This document shows positions 35,640-61,100 of a DNA stretch of 64,000 nt, one piece after another (the stretch's first letter is position 1; every line of letters starts with the position of its first letter). The stretch is from Homalodisca vitripennis (lineage: Eukaryota > Arthropoda > Insecta > Hemiptera > Cicadellidae). The stretch spans positions 186,442,501 through 186,506,500 of the forward strand of contig NC_060210.1 of the NCBI RefSeq assembly GCF_021130785.1. Direction: 5' to 3'. Both the position numbers and the translations under genes were made by a program. Below the pieces are notes generated by a model. That model was not told the origin of the DNA. It did not search any database and saw nothing but the letters and a program-made list of their open reading frames with translations.

Positions 35640-37510
35640 AGAAATTTATTAATTCTGGGATCAAGGGATCAAAGGGAAAATCATCTGTCTGTCCCTCAGC
35701 CTGTGAATTCAATAAAATTTAACAGAAATATCCTAGAAAATTTAAACCAGAAACATATGTTTCTAATGGCCTAAGGAAAAATTCTATTGATCTCCCACCC
35801 AACCCTTTCGATGGTGCTGTCTAGAAGGTTTTACTGAAAATCAAAGCAATTTTTTTGTTCTGAAAGAGACCACGAAACTCTCTTGATGTTGACAGTCATA
35901 TAGTTCTCCCGACACCGTCTTTATCATTACAATGTCCTCTTGAGGGGCAACACAGTTATCTTCATTCTCAAACTCCACAAACATGTTCATGTCATCTGCA
36001 AGAACTAAGGCGTTAGCAGATAGGTAGGTAACGACATGAGATGTGTAGATGTTACATTGATAGGGACCTAGATGAAAACCCTGTGGTACTCATATGATGA
36101 AATGAACTGATCGAAAATATTGTTAATTCATATCCGATTAAGAGTAAAGTACGAGGTGTACCAGGAACCAAACACTCCAGGATGGGCCTTTCGACTCCAT
36201 ATCATCTTAGCTTGCGTAGTCCATTCTGTTGAAGGCTTTCGAGAAGTCACTATAAATGGTGTCACCAGGTTAGCTTTGCAAAAGGCCTCCTTCATGTAGT
36301 CTTTGAAAATCGCAAGATTAGTCGTTATCAACCGGCCAGAGGAATAACCATGGTGGAAATTAACCTTTATTGACCTGAACAAGACACACACAACGCATTA
36401 CATTGGTCAGTTAAAGGTGAAGCAAGTAAATTACTACAGTGTTGGAGTACCGAGGAGGGTACTTCAACACTAACCCAACATCTAACCCACTGCTCTTTTC
36501 TGAGTCCAATGCATCCAACTTCTTCTTCACCTCTTCTTTCAGGAGCACCCCGACCAAGTCTAAATATTATCATAAAAGCGCCTATGATTATTCTGAGACA
36601 GCAAAGTTAAGACTAGTGAAAACCTTTTGCAAATAGTTTGCACATGTCTAAACAATCTAAATCCACTACATCAGCCAAGTGCATGAATTTTATAACATTA
36701 ACAGAAAACTTATTTGACTTGGTAAAATTCCAAAAAGTACACATGTATTTTGAAGTATCTTCTTCAACTTAATTGAGATTTTGCTGGTAACACTCGTCTG
36801 ACGACCTTGCATTGGTTCCTTGACTGATCAAAATTGTAAATAATCAATACTACTGAAACCAGTTTTGTATTTCTTGTGAAGCAGATTCATCTGCATCACT
36901 AGGTATTTTAATTTCTTTGAAAGCCATCTTGCGTACGGAGGATTACGAATTCTTTTTATTGGAGTACATTGCTTTACTATGCCAGAGTGACAAAACTTCT
37001 AAAAATTCTAATTTTCGTCTTAAAAATGTTCATCTGGCTGTAGCGCAACAGCATTGGACATATGCTCTCGTACTTTTTCAAAATCAAACTTCTGAAATTC
37101 GGCACACAATGTTTAACGTTAGCACAAACTTGGAACTACGATATCCAAAGGCGAGTGGTGGAGATGAATGTTTATTATAGGATCTATTGAATCAGTCACG
37201 GTTAAAGAAGCTTCTGTTGAGAAGACTAGATCCAAAGTAACACTAGAGGCATTCCTAGCATGGTTACCCCCTCAATTGACAAACACTTGCATGTTTTCTT
37301 TAAGAGGTTATTTGCCTGCAACAACTTAATTTTCATTGGTTTTCCCAAAGAGCACGAAGTAGGTTTGGACCTCCACACATCAAGATATTTTCCTAAAATC
37401 CAAACATTGTTATCACTTCTTTTACAGCATCACAAAAGTCTTGAAATTCTGGGCAGCTTGACCAGGTGGGTTATAGGTAGCAGTAAGTAAAATATTAAAA
37501 ATGGAGCCAG
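35640..37510 (-). pseudogene. Third LINE relic (endonuclease plus reverse transcriptase pieces)
   Basis: Minus-strand translation in mixed frames gives an endonuclease-like LLTATYNPPG (about 37470) and TLDLVFSTEASL (about 37210). Further along is SGRLITTNLAIFKDYMKEAF (36128-36391; family: GRSt.TNL..f) and, near 35960-36060, VLADDMNMFVEF with the RT active-site ADD. Heavily decayed. It differs in sequence from the 15714-20560 element. It lies between copies 2 and 3. Confidence 0.7.
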
Positions 37511-37519
37511 CTGACAAGA

Positions 37520-38190
37520 CTAAAAATGCAGCTGTGTGAGAATTATTTATAGATCAGCGAATACTTGATCTTTACTAGTATTCGATCCCAAAGGGATTTG
37601 TTGCTAGCAATTATTTTCTAATTTTATATCTTCGGGAACTCTTACCTCGATTTTTATCATGTGAAATAAAAAGGTTATGTATGCAAATTGAAGATTAGCA
37701 GAGGCATGTTAAAACAAATTTATATTTCCATAAATGTAAAATATTTGATGCCAAGCGTTTCTACGCTGCATCTTACTACAAGATAAAATATATAAAACTA
37801 CTCTTAAATTCTTAGTTTAAAATTAAATTAATTTTATTTCTGACAACAAAATTTTTGGAATTATTTGGAAATTTTTAATTTGAGAATTCTTTTCATGCAA
37901 AAGAATAAGATTACTTTGTAGAAGCAAACCCCGAGAAGAACAACACGTGTAAAATGTCTCATGTAAAATTTAATGGCTACATATATTTCGTGAAATATCG
38001 TGCTGCATTATATATTCACATTTTGTTTATTAAATTGGTATTAACATCAGAATTGAAATATGTATTATACTTAGTTTATACACTAAGTTACCATGAAATT
38101 AGATCTTTTGTGTTGCGATACTTAGGCTACACATATTAATATGTCTTATATTCAAATCTCTTTTAAAAATTTCTGTACAAATTTATTTAT
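37520..38190. other. Intergenic, nothing recognised
   Basis: AT-rich. A 61-codon open frame at 37954-38139 has no recognisable motif. Confidence 0.4.
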
Positions 38191-38400
38191 CCTGTTATTC
38201 TCTTGTCACTATTATGGTTACACATAACGCCAATGTAAAAATATTCACTAACGCTCAGTCAAATCCCGTGGAGTGACGTGCTCCATAATCGAACTCAGCG
38301 ATCCTTATATATAAATGAAGCTTCATGTACAATAGCGTAAGTTTTCAAAATAGGGGCGAACAGACAGACACACAAATGAAAAGTTTCTAGCCCCGCTAGT
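38190..38400 (-). repeat. 'CTGTCTGTCCG' family repeat, reverse copy upstream of copy 3
   Basis: ATGAAGCTTCATGTACAAT, GAACTCAGCGAT and GAACAGACAGACAC match the reverse copy at 60-245. Confidence 0.45.
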
Positions 38401-38431
38401 TCTGCAAGGTTCGACCTATAAAGGAAGCTTT

Positions 38432-38501
38432 AGCTGTTATCTTGTAGTTGGTGTAAATTTGGCTTACTACTTATTTATAACTGTGCTCTTATCTGACAAA
38501 A
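38432..38501 (+). promoter_or_regulatory. Conserved upstream block of copy 3 (putative core promoter/5'UTR)
   Basis: AGCTGTTATCTTGTAG, GTGTAAATTTGGCTTACTAC, TTATTTATAACTGTGCTC and TTATCTGACAAAA. Nearly the same block precedes copy 4, and a diverged one precedes copy 0. It lies 110 bp before the ATG. TTATTTATAA is a TATA-like candidate. Confidence 0.6.
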
Positions 38502-38610
38502 AATATATTCTTGCTTATCTGCATAACTAAATGCAGATGGTTGCTTTTCGCTACCAAACAAAAGACAGACTCCTTATAAAATTGTTTCTAATATTTAGAA
38601 TCTAAGGAAA

Positions 38611-49877
<11,267 letters not shown>

Positions 49878-49958
49878 GGAATTGTTTCTATTTTTTTTTT
49901 GTCTAAATGAGAAACTAACTCTTGTTACAATTAATTTTATAATACAAAAAACTAATGA

Positions 49959-49964
49959 AATAAA
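49959..49964 (+). terminator. Polyadenylation signal AATAAA, copy 3
   Basis: 82 nt after the stop codon. A position-based assignment. Confidence 0.5.
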
Positions 49965-52900
49965 ATTTAATTCCAAAATATGTAAAGTTTAGTTTCTAAA
50001 CAATCTGTTTACGTTTAAATTTTTATAAAATACAAAGTATACTGCTTGATAAGTAGTGTATCGCAGATAGCAAATACAATGTTCACACTCAAATATTTCT
50101 TCAAATTACGCCAGGGACAAATTTAAAACGTCTGATGCATTGTAAATTATTTACACTGTTCTAAAATAAACCCTAACGAAGAAAGCTGTGAATGTTTTCA
50201 CATAAGATACTCCAATCTGGTGGGCTTCCTTTAAATTGTGATATGGCATTTTAGTATGATGCCTCAACGATCCATTCTTCCTACACTTTTGTTGGAAAAA
50301 CAACAAGACTTTTATCACGATAAACCTTATAAGCGATTATTTTGAAATTTTATCTGAACTTAATAAGGACTTCCCTTTTTTAAACGGAAACAGATAGCAA
50401 GTAGGTGGGTTTTTCCATATACCGTAACAGGCTTCCTAGCCCTACGTGTAGTGTACTATGTATATTTGCTTTATCGGGACAAGACAAACTCAACTTTGGT
50501 ACTGAAAATATTTCAGACTTGAAGTATATGAAAAGGGCTAAAAGTAAAAGCTTTTTGGGCGAAGTAGGTTTCCGAGACCTATATTTTTCTATTTTCTTGA
50601 CCGGGGCTACAAAGACATACAGCCTTTCGTCATAAATATAATTGATTAGATAAAGAAATGCTCATACACGTGCCAAACGTAATAAAAAGAAAGGTTATAT
50701 TCTGATCCTCTAAACCATGTACACCTTATTTGAGGTACGTGTACCTAATGTGCGCCTACCTGCGTTTAGAAAATATCCTGGGATTTAATACCACATTATA
50801 TGTGCTGTTAGTAACTAGTATTAGGACATCTTCGTGTGAAACCGCAAGTAATATAACTATATTTGTAGAGAATTTAGCTACAGAATAAATGTAAAAGATT
50901 ACACTTTTTTTTACTTGTATATTTATAAAAATATGGGTTGTAAACCAAAAGAATGCAACGCTACATTGAATGGTGGGTGGGGAGAATCCAAGAAGGTAGG
51001 TAGGGTGGGAACTTTTACGCCTGCTTTTCCTTTTTCGGTTGTTTTACAAAACACATTGACTGGAAATACATGGAACTCGACTAAAGGTTAATGGTTTACT
51101 TATAAACGTTATTGAAGCTTTTATATTACCTTTGGCTTTACGATATTTTTGGGGAAGGAGGCATTTATTTTACACCTATACTCCCATGATTTCATCTTTC
51201 TACCGGCATTCGAGGGAACTTTAACTGGTGTCTGTCTGTTTGCCCACATGATATCTCGAAAGCGAATTTAACTTATATACTTAAAAACTGTAAATGAAGC
51301 TTCAAATATGAGAAACACTGAGTTCGATGATGGTGTTTGTCACTCTATGAGATTTGAGTGAACGAATATTTATACCTCAGTCAAATGGATAACCACGATG
51401 GTATCAAGGAAATACAGAACAAAAAACAGAAAATACATTTGTGAACTAACACAGTAGATCAGAGAGATTTGATTGTGTGACGTATTAACACCTACATCCT
51501 AACTATCCCAACACAAGCAGTATCATTTTATGGTGACTGTAGCATGAATTCTTTTACTATTTAAAGCCATAAAATGTTGAACCCAATTTAATGAGCTAAA
51601 TTTAAACTATATTGAATTCTAAGCTAAATTTGAACTATACATGTGGAAAAATATGTCAAGAATATTATTTCATCTGTAGTCTTGAAAAGTCTTCATGAAA
51701 CTTCATTTATGCATTGTAAACATGGATATGAATGGCATGTCTAACGATAGAATTTGGCTAAGCCGTCGTTAAAGCCTATAACTCTGTCAATTTGACCTTA
51801 AAAGGTTTTTGTGTTTAAGAGTAGTTTTATATATTTAGTTTTACACTGAGATGGAGTTTGAAATGCTTTTCGATAAATGTTTACCTAAAAATTACGAAGT
51901 TGTTCTACGAAATATAGATTTGTTCTTACTCCAGCTAGGGTATCTTTTTTATTTCACATAGTATAGCTTCGAATTAACAGTTACCGAAGACCTATCTATA
52001 GTTAGAATATAATTAATAGTAACACAGCTCTAAGACGCGAAATTAGAACAATATTAATTATTCAGTGATCTATCACTAACTCTCACACTTTCCATGAACC
52101 TAAGAGCTAAAATATAGAATATCTGCTTTGGAACCTAGAACCTGACAATACATTGGATTCATAAGGCATCAAAACCTCGATATGATTTGTATAAGAGTAG
52201 CTTAAAAGCTGCCTAAAATTAGTTTTGCCCATTCAATTTTTTTGGGTTAGAGAAATCAGATTTTCCACACAAGTGAGGGTTAAGAAGTTCTTTCATGCAA
52301 TTAACCTTGGAATCGAAATTTGAAAGATGTCTTCTAAAACTCCGCTTGGGCAGAAGAGTTGACTGCAAAGATTGATCTATCAGCGGTTACCCGTGCAAGG
52401 ACCAGCTACACAGTTTGTAACTTGATTCGGTTATTGCAGGAGTCACTAAACTCTCTCATTACAAAAAACATTGCACATTACTATCGTGGGTAATAAGAGA
52501 ATAGAATACATAGCTAAACTCAAATAATATAAAACCTTTATATTTTGCTTACGAAAGAACCAATACCATTACGATGGTACTATTGCAAAAAGGACACCGT
52601 ACGTTTAAACCTGATAGAAAACAGGCAATCCCTAAGGTAGAACGTCAAGCACACAAAAGATGAAGACCGCCTCTTGTGATATTAAACAAGACAACGCATT
52701 CTTTGTTGAAAGTTAATTATCAATAATGAATCATCTGGAAGGATAACAATTATTCGGGCATTTTCGGTTGAAAAATAGAACTTGGGAAAATATAACTTGT
52801 AGCGTAAAGTTTTCTAACATTTAGCGTTGGAAAGTTACCAAAAATATATATTTAGATGATTGGAATATATCCTCTTCTTCAAAATGAGCCCTGAACAATC

Positions 52901-53315
52901 CTTAAAAAAGATCCGAAAGGTATAAGGTTACACAATTATTACAAAATTACACACAATTTAAAAACTAATTAATAAGGCGATGGCTTTTACCCAGCATAGA
53001 AACGTAGTTTTCTATTCTTTTTATTAACATATCACGATGACAAATGGCTATAAACCTGTTGTCGTTCAAGGGATCTCAGATTTAATAATTCTTTTACGAC
53101 ATTGCTGAGTATATTATTTACTATCTTCACCCCACTTAAAATTTTGAATTTCGAATAGAAAAAACCAGAACTGAAACAATAACTATGGATATTTGAATAG
53201 ATTTTCATGTCACTTATTAGATGTGAGAAATAACTGAGAAAGGAGAATGGTTGCGAAACTATGTGTAGCCGTTAGTAATGTAGTAGAATTCACTATAACT
53301 ATCTAAACAAGGAAG
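49965..53315. other. Intergenic between copies 3 and 4
   Basis: Contains one forward 'CTGTCTGTCTG' repeat at about 51225-51430 with a further partial at 51660-51790. I see no gene and no recognisable transposon protein in the rest. Confidence 0.45.
51225..51430 (+). repeat. 'CTGTCTGTCCG' family repeat, intergenic copy
   Basis: GTCTGTCTG...ATGATATCTCGAAAGCGA, AATGAAGCTTCAAATATGAG, GAGTTCGATGATGG and GATAACCACGATGG. Confidence 0.5.
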
Positions 53316-53319
53316 ATTT

Positions 53320-53389
53320 AGCTGTTATCTTATAGTGGGTGTAAATTTGGCTTACTACTTATTTATAACTGTGCTCTTATCACACAAAA
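53320..53389 (+). promoter_or_regulatory. Conserved upstream block of copy 4 (putative core promoter/5'UTR)
   Basis: AGCTGTTATCTTATAGTGGG, TGTAAATTTGGCTTACTACT and TATTTATAACTGTGCTCTTA, nearly identical to 38432-38501 and 105 bp before the ATG. Sequence similarity around it is lower, which argues for constraint. Confidence 0.6.
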
Positions 53390-53493
53390 AGTATCCTTCC
53401 TTATCTCCATAACTAAATTGGTTTCTTTCCGCTACCAAACAAAGCGATTAAACTACATATAAAATTGTTTCTAATGTTAAGAATCTTAGGAAC

Positions 53494-53664
53494 ATGTCAG
53501 CCTGTTTGATTTGGATTTGTGTTCCTACATTGGCAGTTCTGCTGATATTTTACAGTTTGACCGATGTTTCTAAACCCGATGTCGACGGTGTAATCGCATC
53601 AACAATCTGGAGTACCAACACATTTGGCGCCAGAGCAGCACCAACATTACAGCTGGTATTCATT
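53494..53664 (+). CDS. Copy 4 exon 1 (signal peptide)
   Basis: 57 codons, MSACLIWICVPTLAVLLIFY..., FGARAAPTLQLVFI, donor GTAAGT. Confidence 0.9.
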
Positions 53665-56600
53665 GTAAGTTTATTGACATTGCAAAATAAAAAATAACAT
53701 TTTAAATTCCTTAAATAATTTTTTATAACTTGCCACTAATAACATTTTCTTGAATAGAGAGTATCAATTTGATATAACTGATAATTTTCAAGATTGATTA
53801 CTGATATCATTGGATCATTTATCTACCCAGTTAGTCCATATTACTCCCTGAATGAATAGTAATTTAATCAGTATATTACACTTTTACAGTTCACCCGTCA
53901 CGGAAGCAGAGGTCCAACATTTACCTACCCGAGTTGCCCTTATCATCCCCTAAATACCAACCATTGGCCTAATGGCTGGATGGCGCTCACTGCCGTAAGT
54001 ATGTTAACATTAAACAATAATATATAATCGTTATTTACATATACTTTATTTATATTATTTACTATAATCGCGATCGAGCAACACGTTTCAATTATAGGTG
54101 ATATTGGATTTCAAAATTGTCTGTACTTTCTTACTGACCAAAGATAATTGATTCATTCATGGGAACCATAGAGGATAAGGATTGAAATATTTCTTTGAAA
54201 TCATGAGTCTATGAAACTCTGCTAACCTTAACAAACTAAATTTTAAGTACTGCAGTACGGTATATAATTTCAAAACCTGTTTCTTAACAATAAATTAAAA
54301 TAATAATAACAATTAAGACATTTACTTATGTTCTGTTTACTTTAGTTAAAAAAGAAACAGTCTAATATCAGCGATTCATAGAGTTTGCTAACTCGTAGTG
54401 AGCGAGTTTTCTACACATAATTCAAATATGCTGGAAGTGTTGAATCAATTTGAATGTTGAGTTTACCACCAATCCACCTTCCTCTTACGTGCAGCATCTA
54501 AAATCTGATACTGACACTTGAATCTGATTTGAATCCTGAAATCTAGAATTATTTTCGTACGAAGGGATCCAAAAAATAGAAGAAGAAAAAAGTTCAAAAC
54601 GAACTCTTTTCATACTTTTGACATAAGAGACACCTAACTATAAATGTAGCGCAATCTGTGTGAAAAAGTATTCTCATTGCCTCATCTGTCTGATAATGGC
54701 TCTATCCGTCTAATAAATACTATAGGTAAGTTTGTATTTTTATCTTACCTGTTGGGGTTAAGTGGTGAAGAGGACTGTATAGTATCGATTGACTTTTTTC
54801 AGAGAGGTCATGTCCAAATGTACAAATTAGGGTTGAAGTTCCGCGCCTTGTACAACGGCTTTCTGGACCGCATATATCATCCGAAGGACTTCCAAGCCAA
54901 CAGCACTCTGTTTGCACGGACTATGATAAGCGCTGGTCAGTTCCTGGCGGGGTTGTTCCCTTCTCATGGTTATCAGTTGTGGAACAAATATCTGCCCTGG
55001 CAACCTGTGCCGGTATATCCTACTTACAAAGATTACCAAAAGGTTGGTATAACTGATCATTAAATAATTTACTAGTATATTCACTTGCCGTAGTAAACTC
55101 TACGGTATAAACCTTTTTTATTGTACTGAAGATTGTAATTTTATTTTGAACTTGCAGATTTCTTACTTCAAGTTTTTCAGACTATGTAACGTACTAGAGA
55201 TATCAAGTAAACATTCATATAGGAAGTTTAATTATTGAAAGTGAAGGTCTGACTTAAATAATAATAATTGTTTAACAAAAACATTATTGATAGTTTTGTA
55301 ACATATTCATATAAAAACATTTTAAGAAACCAAAATTTAGCTTCTGGAATACCATTATTGAGTAATTCATAAGACATAAAAATTATCGAAATAGACAATT
55401 TTAAATAGAACGGAAAAATATATAGGTTACGAAAAGTAATATGGCTCTAACCAAAAAGAGTAAGGAACGAAACTTATATCAAATCTCTGCACATACGGAT
55501 GCATTAAAAAAGTTTTAGATTCGTTATATACAAAGCTATTGAAATTGCTTCATTAGCAAAATTTGAGATGGTAAATTACAATTCATACTTTCAATATATA
55601 TCTTTATTTAAGTTTGTGTAAGATGAAAATATTTAAAAAAGTCTGTACATAGTTAGTTTTCAGAATTCTGGAAAAAAGATACATAATTAATTTTGTATTG
55701 TAATCTATTATTTCAACTTATCATATCACTTATTAAACTGTATTATATTTTTCAGATCGCTTATGCCTTGCTGACTACGAAGTGTCCTAGATTTCATGAA
55801 GCCTGGAACAAGTCTGTGGCAAAATTTTTTCTCAAATATAGGAAAAATATTACGGATCTGCTAGAATACGCAAAACCTTTCACAAAAATAGAGTTTGATG
55901 AGTCTTTTAATGACACTGAGTCGTCTTGGATGACAATGTACACGATGTGGGAGTCTTTCTTTCCGATAGTAAGTTGAATACGAATCATATAACCTGAGAA
56001 AAAGTAAATTCGCTTTATTTAGAAACACATTCATGCTGGTTCCAATAAGGATCATAAGGGTGGTAAGAATGTCTGGGGGGAGGGTAGAATATGAGTTGAA
56101 GGAAGCTACCATGTGAAACGCTAAAAGTGTATCTGAAATCTCAATTTATATAGTAATAACTAAAAAAAACCAGATTGGTATACGGTTATGCTAATACAGT
56201 ACTTTCTAGTTCATAACAATGTAACAACTTGGAGAAAGTACGCCAACCTCATGTTGTAACAGGCTTCGCTGAGGTCGCATGCACAATTCAAAATCTATAG
56301 GACATTTAATTCTCTGAATATCCTGCGGACAAATATAACAGACAAGCATATAAAAAGAATTTATCCTATAAATGAAGCACCATAGAAATGATCATTGATG
56401 TTTCATTCAAAATTTGAAGTTTGCATATGAAATTCTACCCCGAAATATGACGTATCTGTCTGTACTTCCGCACAATATCTCAAAACGATTTGGCAGATAG
56501 ACTTTGAATTTTGCATTAAACTTCATTTGTATGTAAGCAACACTGGTGTGAGATTGTGATGAATGTATCATTTCGTGGGATTTTGCTGAGGGTTGGCAAA

Positions 56601-58074
56601 TATTTTTGCATCGGTCTTATGGGTAACAATTTATGGCAAATGGAAAATAGCAGAATAAAAAAAATAAAACATACCAAATCACATAACATTTTAATGTGTA
56701 TTTTAAACAACGTAATCTTTTGGACTTATGTCAACTGACGCATGTCACTGAACACCTCCTAAACAGCTGGACCGATTTAAATGACATTTTTTGTGTGTCT
56801 TCAGGCGAGTTAGTGAATGGTTTAGATTTAAATGTTTAAGAAGTTAAAAATTAAATTTAGAAGGCTAAAGATAAAAGTTTTCAAAGTGCCTGCATATTAT
56901 GCACTGCAATTACGAGTGAGTTAAGCATGTTAAATAGCCAAACAATATTTTAAGGCGCTAAGTTATGATGTATGTTTGCCTTTAAAATAAATGTCTGTTA
57001 GAACTTAAAGCTTCAATGCTAGACCACCTTATACTCATAATAAAGTACATGTAAGTGTAGCATGCGTCTTTTTATAATTTTGATGTGGTTCGCAGGGCGG
57101 CTCAACGTATAAAAAAATTAAAACCGTCCTTAATGCATTTTATAAATATGACCTATAATGAACATCATAAAGTAATTTTAATTATTTATTACAAGTTATT
57201 TGAATTATTGTGTGTTTGTAAAATGAATTGATTTTTTGTCATGTCGCAAAAAAGAATTATACTTTTGATAAACTTACTCTAAACTATCACAAATCCTAAT
57301 CATAATAATATTATAAATGTGAAAGTGTCTGTTTGTTTTGCTTTCACGCATAATATTCAACCGATTGCGCTGAAATTTTGATGAGCATTCTTATAGTCCC
57401 TGGAATACCTATTCCTTACCTATTATTATTTAAAAAATCCCTTATTTTGAGTTTTAGGAGGGTCAAAATATTTCTCCCCTTTTCCAAAAAGTTTTATTCA
57501 ATAAAAACACAATAGAAACAAGGCTAACTGAACTATGGCACTAGACTTACCTTAGACTGGTTTAAACTACAGTGGCTATAAGTATACAGTTTTTGACAGG
57601 TTTACCTGATCGCGACAGCATGGCTCAACTATGGCGTAGAAAACGCCGACTATTTTTTTCAGATCAGAAGTACTCACCTACACGCAGAGTAAAATATAAG
57701 AGCCATTAGCAATTTTGCATATTATTTAAAGCTGTTAACCGTGGACACTAACATAATATACGCGTATATCTAAGATAAGCTTACTTCCATTCCTGAACTG
57801 TACTGAACCGCACCATGCATTATATCACTAATTTCTATTGTCTTCAGATTAAGGATTCTTCCACAATTTAATTTAAAAAAGTTTAAATCTTATCGAAATC
57901 GTCCGACAAATTAAAAAATAATTAAGAAATGCTCGAGGGAAATTCAAATGTTATAAAAAACCTGTTTCACTCTTCGACATCAGCGTGCCAAAACACTATC
58001 CTTTAAACGTAAATCTAAAATTGACCAGGAGACTGTAATAGCTTTCAATTATCTCAGGAGGGTTTAGAATTTCT

Positions 58075-58130
<56 letters not shown>

Positions 58131-61100
58131 GTGAATATAGTGTCCTGTTTTTCAACAGTGAATTACGTGTGAAGCCGCGGGCAATTGCTAGTTGTGCATT
58201 GAATCTCAATGAATCAGCTTAATGAAAATACATATGAACATGTATATAACAAAATGTCTCAAAAAGAATTCATGTTCCTTGTTAAATAAATAAGAATGAG
58301 TTCTAAGATGATGCATGTCCAACCGTAGAATTCGTCTGAGCGTTATAGAAGCCAACACAAATCCAATCACTATGCCAACGAAGCCAATCACTATGCCAAC
58401 ACAATTTCTCTATTATCTGCCGAGATGTGTTTCCAACACTTTTCTATATAATGCTAGCCTATATGTCCCAGGACACCTCGAAAATGAAATAACCTATAGA
58501 CTAGACATTTCGGATTGAACATGTTCGGGCAGAATAAGGCTTAAAAGGCTTCCTATCTTATGCTAAAAAAGAAAAAGAAAGAAAAAAATACTCAAAGCCT
58601 GTTAAGCGATACATGTGACGTACCCCTACCTTTTACGTTAACACGTTCATACTTATTAAATATTTAAAAGATATAATGCGTTATCACTTTAACCTCATAA
58701 ATGATACAACATGATCATTTGTGATTTCTGTTTATCTAACACAGAATAAAACTGCTACGCAAGAGGTTTATTGGATTACTACAGTGTTTTAATAGACAAT
58801 TTAAAATTGTACATTGTGAAATAATAATTTAAGTCGATATCCAAATGACGGAAGGTCCTGACTGCTGATCGACTTTCAATATTTTTCACATCGAACATTT
58901 TACTTAAAATGAATGTAGTGAGCACAAAGTATTAACAATAGCCTTTATTCTCCATCAGATTGAAGAAGGAATTCCGCTACCCAGTTGGATGGACGAAGTC
59001 TATCAGCGAAACATGACTTTCTTGACCAGCAAAGCGATGCGGGCTGCTTCTGTGGGCTCTGACACACAGATACGATATATAGAAGGTGAGCACTTATTAT
59101 AACCTGTCAAAACCGAGAATCATGTGTTTTTATCTTCTGAAGTACACGTTTTATTATGAGATAATTTATGAACCGTGGTATGTTCTTGTATTTTGATGTA
59201 GTAGTAATAAACTTGTATATATTATTTATCTTATTCTCAATATAAAAGTTACGTGTACTATTCAAATGGTATTCAATAAACTAACTGATGACATTACATT
59301 GCTTTGTTGAACGTGGTGTATAAAACAGTGTTTTCAACTTAGATTCAGCTCGTTGAAAAAAGTGTACTAAACACCCCCCATCTGATTTTCATCGGAAAGG
59401 TTACATGAGATATTTATCTTCGAATTTAACATTATTAACAGTGTAAAAACGTACATAATTTAAAGAAAAGTTCTTTACTGTGATACATTGTACTAGCTTC
59501 GAAGCGTTTTCGTTTTATACTCTAAGAACAAACATTAATCTAATTTATACGCAATAGCAACGCATCTTTTTAAGATATAACTACTCTGAATTTTATATAA
59601 CGATTTATATCCCTTAGAGAAGGCTAAAGTACTATGGTGAAGTAAAGTATTAATTGTTTAATCACTTCAAGAGTGATTTAATATTTGAATTAATTAGTTG
59701 AAGCTAGTTTGTTTAGCCTCAGCAGACAAACGGAGGTAAAGACACCTCTTATGGAGCCCCCGGAGATCTAAATCAACCAACTTTAGTAAAGCGTCCTTGA
59801 GTTTCATGCCTTAAGAACAATGCAAGCTTGAGTAAGCTGTGGAAGATTCACGGTTTAATTATATTTAATATGCTTTTAAACACTAATGGTTTTTGTGAAG
59901 TACTTTAAAAATAAAATGTGAAATCAGGATCAGTAATAATTATCAATATGACAAATCTATAAATACGTTTCAGTAACCTATTAATAATGGTTTTAGTCAC
60001 ACAATTATGGGAGATTTTAATATATTATTAATAAGTAAACAGACATTATTTAAGAGTTTTTGATACTTGTAGTGGTTATTCAGAAAAAATCTAGAGATAA
60101 TCTGCCATAATTTTGTAGTCAAGAGAAAGGGCATGAAAGATTTTGAAGGTAAACATTATTATTATGGGGTAAAGCTTAAGGTAATTTCAATAAAATGGCT
60201 CTTAAGCGCTTAACACAAAAATAAATTCCACCGATCACTGTTTTAAAATATATTACATTAAAATTCACTTCGACACTTCTCTGAGAGACAAACATGGGTA
60301 TTAATTAAATTAAATTTGCTATGGTTTCCACCTCTGCAAAAGAAAAAAAGTGAGGCTCTTAGCATAAAAGATTATCTAGAATTTAAACTGAGATCTTCGA
60401 ATGAGAGGTGATTTAACGTTTTTAAACCTTCCTTTTCCCATATTTGATTCCTCGATATGAGTACTTACTTTTTGACATAACATTAGAAAGATTATTAAGT
60501 GAAAACTATAAAAAACCATACAATTTGGAAGTATACATTAACATTAATTAAATTAAACAGGAGTTTACACATGGTACATATATAACTGTCGTGTTTGTAC
60601 ACTGTGTTCAAACTCCTTTTTATTTTATTGTAGTCTAAAATTATCTGTACCTAAATTGAATCACATGCAGGGATCCAGGTCATTCTCTGTAATGGGTACA
60701 AAAGTTATGTAAACCCATAGTATTATTGGTCACCAATAATTATAAAATCGCTTTCGTAAATTTATATGCTTAATGTATTATTTGAAAATAAGAGTGAGCA
60801 TTGAGTTTAGTATTTTTAAACCGAACAGTCATAATTTCTTCTTGAACTGGGCTTTTCTCTTTTTTATTGGGCAGATAAGTTCAATAATATATAGAAAATT
60901 CGTAAAAACTTTCACCGCTATGATGCATTTTGTACCGAAGATCTAATCTTTTGCCAACTCAGTATTGGATTGATTGTTATATAGATATTTCCCCTATAAG
61001 AAAGAAACTATAAAAAAAGACCTATACCTATCACTTTAAATCACGTTTGTTATTATATAATGCTATAGCTATCAATATAAAAGACTTTTAAATTGCAGGT

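Noticed and set aside
36917..37490. Plus-strand frames of 87 and 76 codons
   Set aside because: They are antisense to the decayed LINE endonuclease region.
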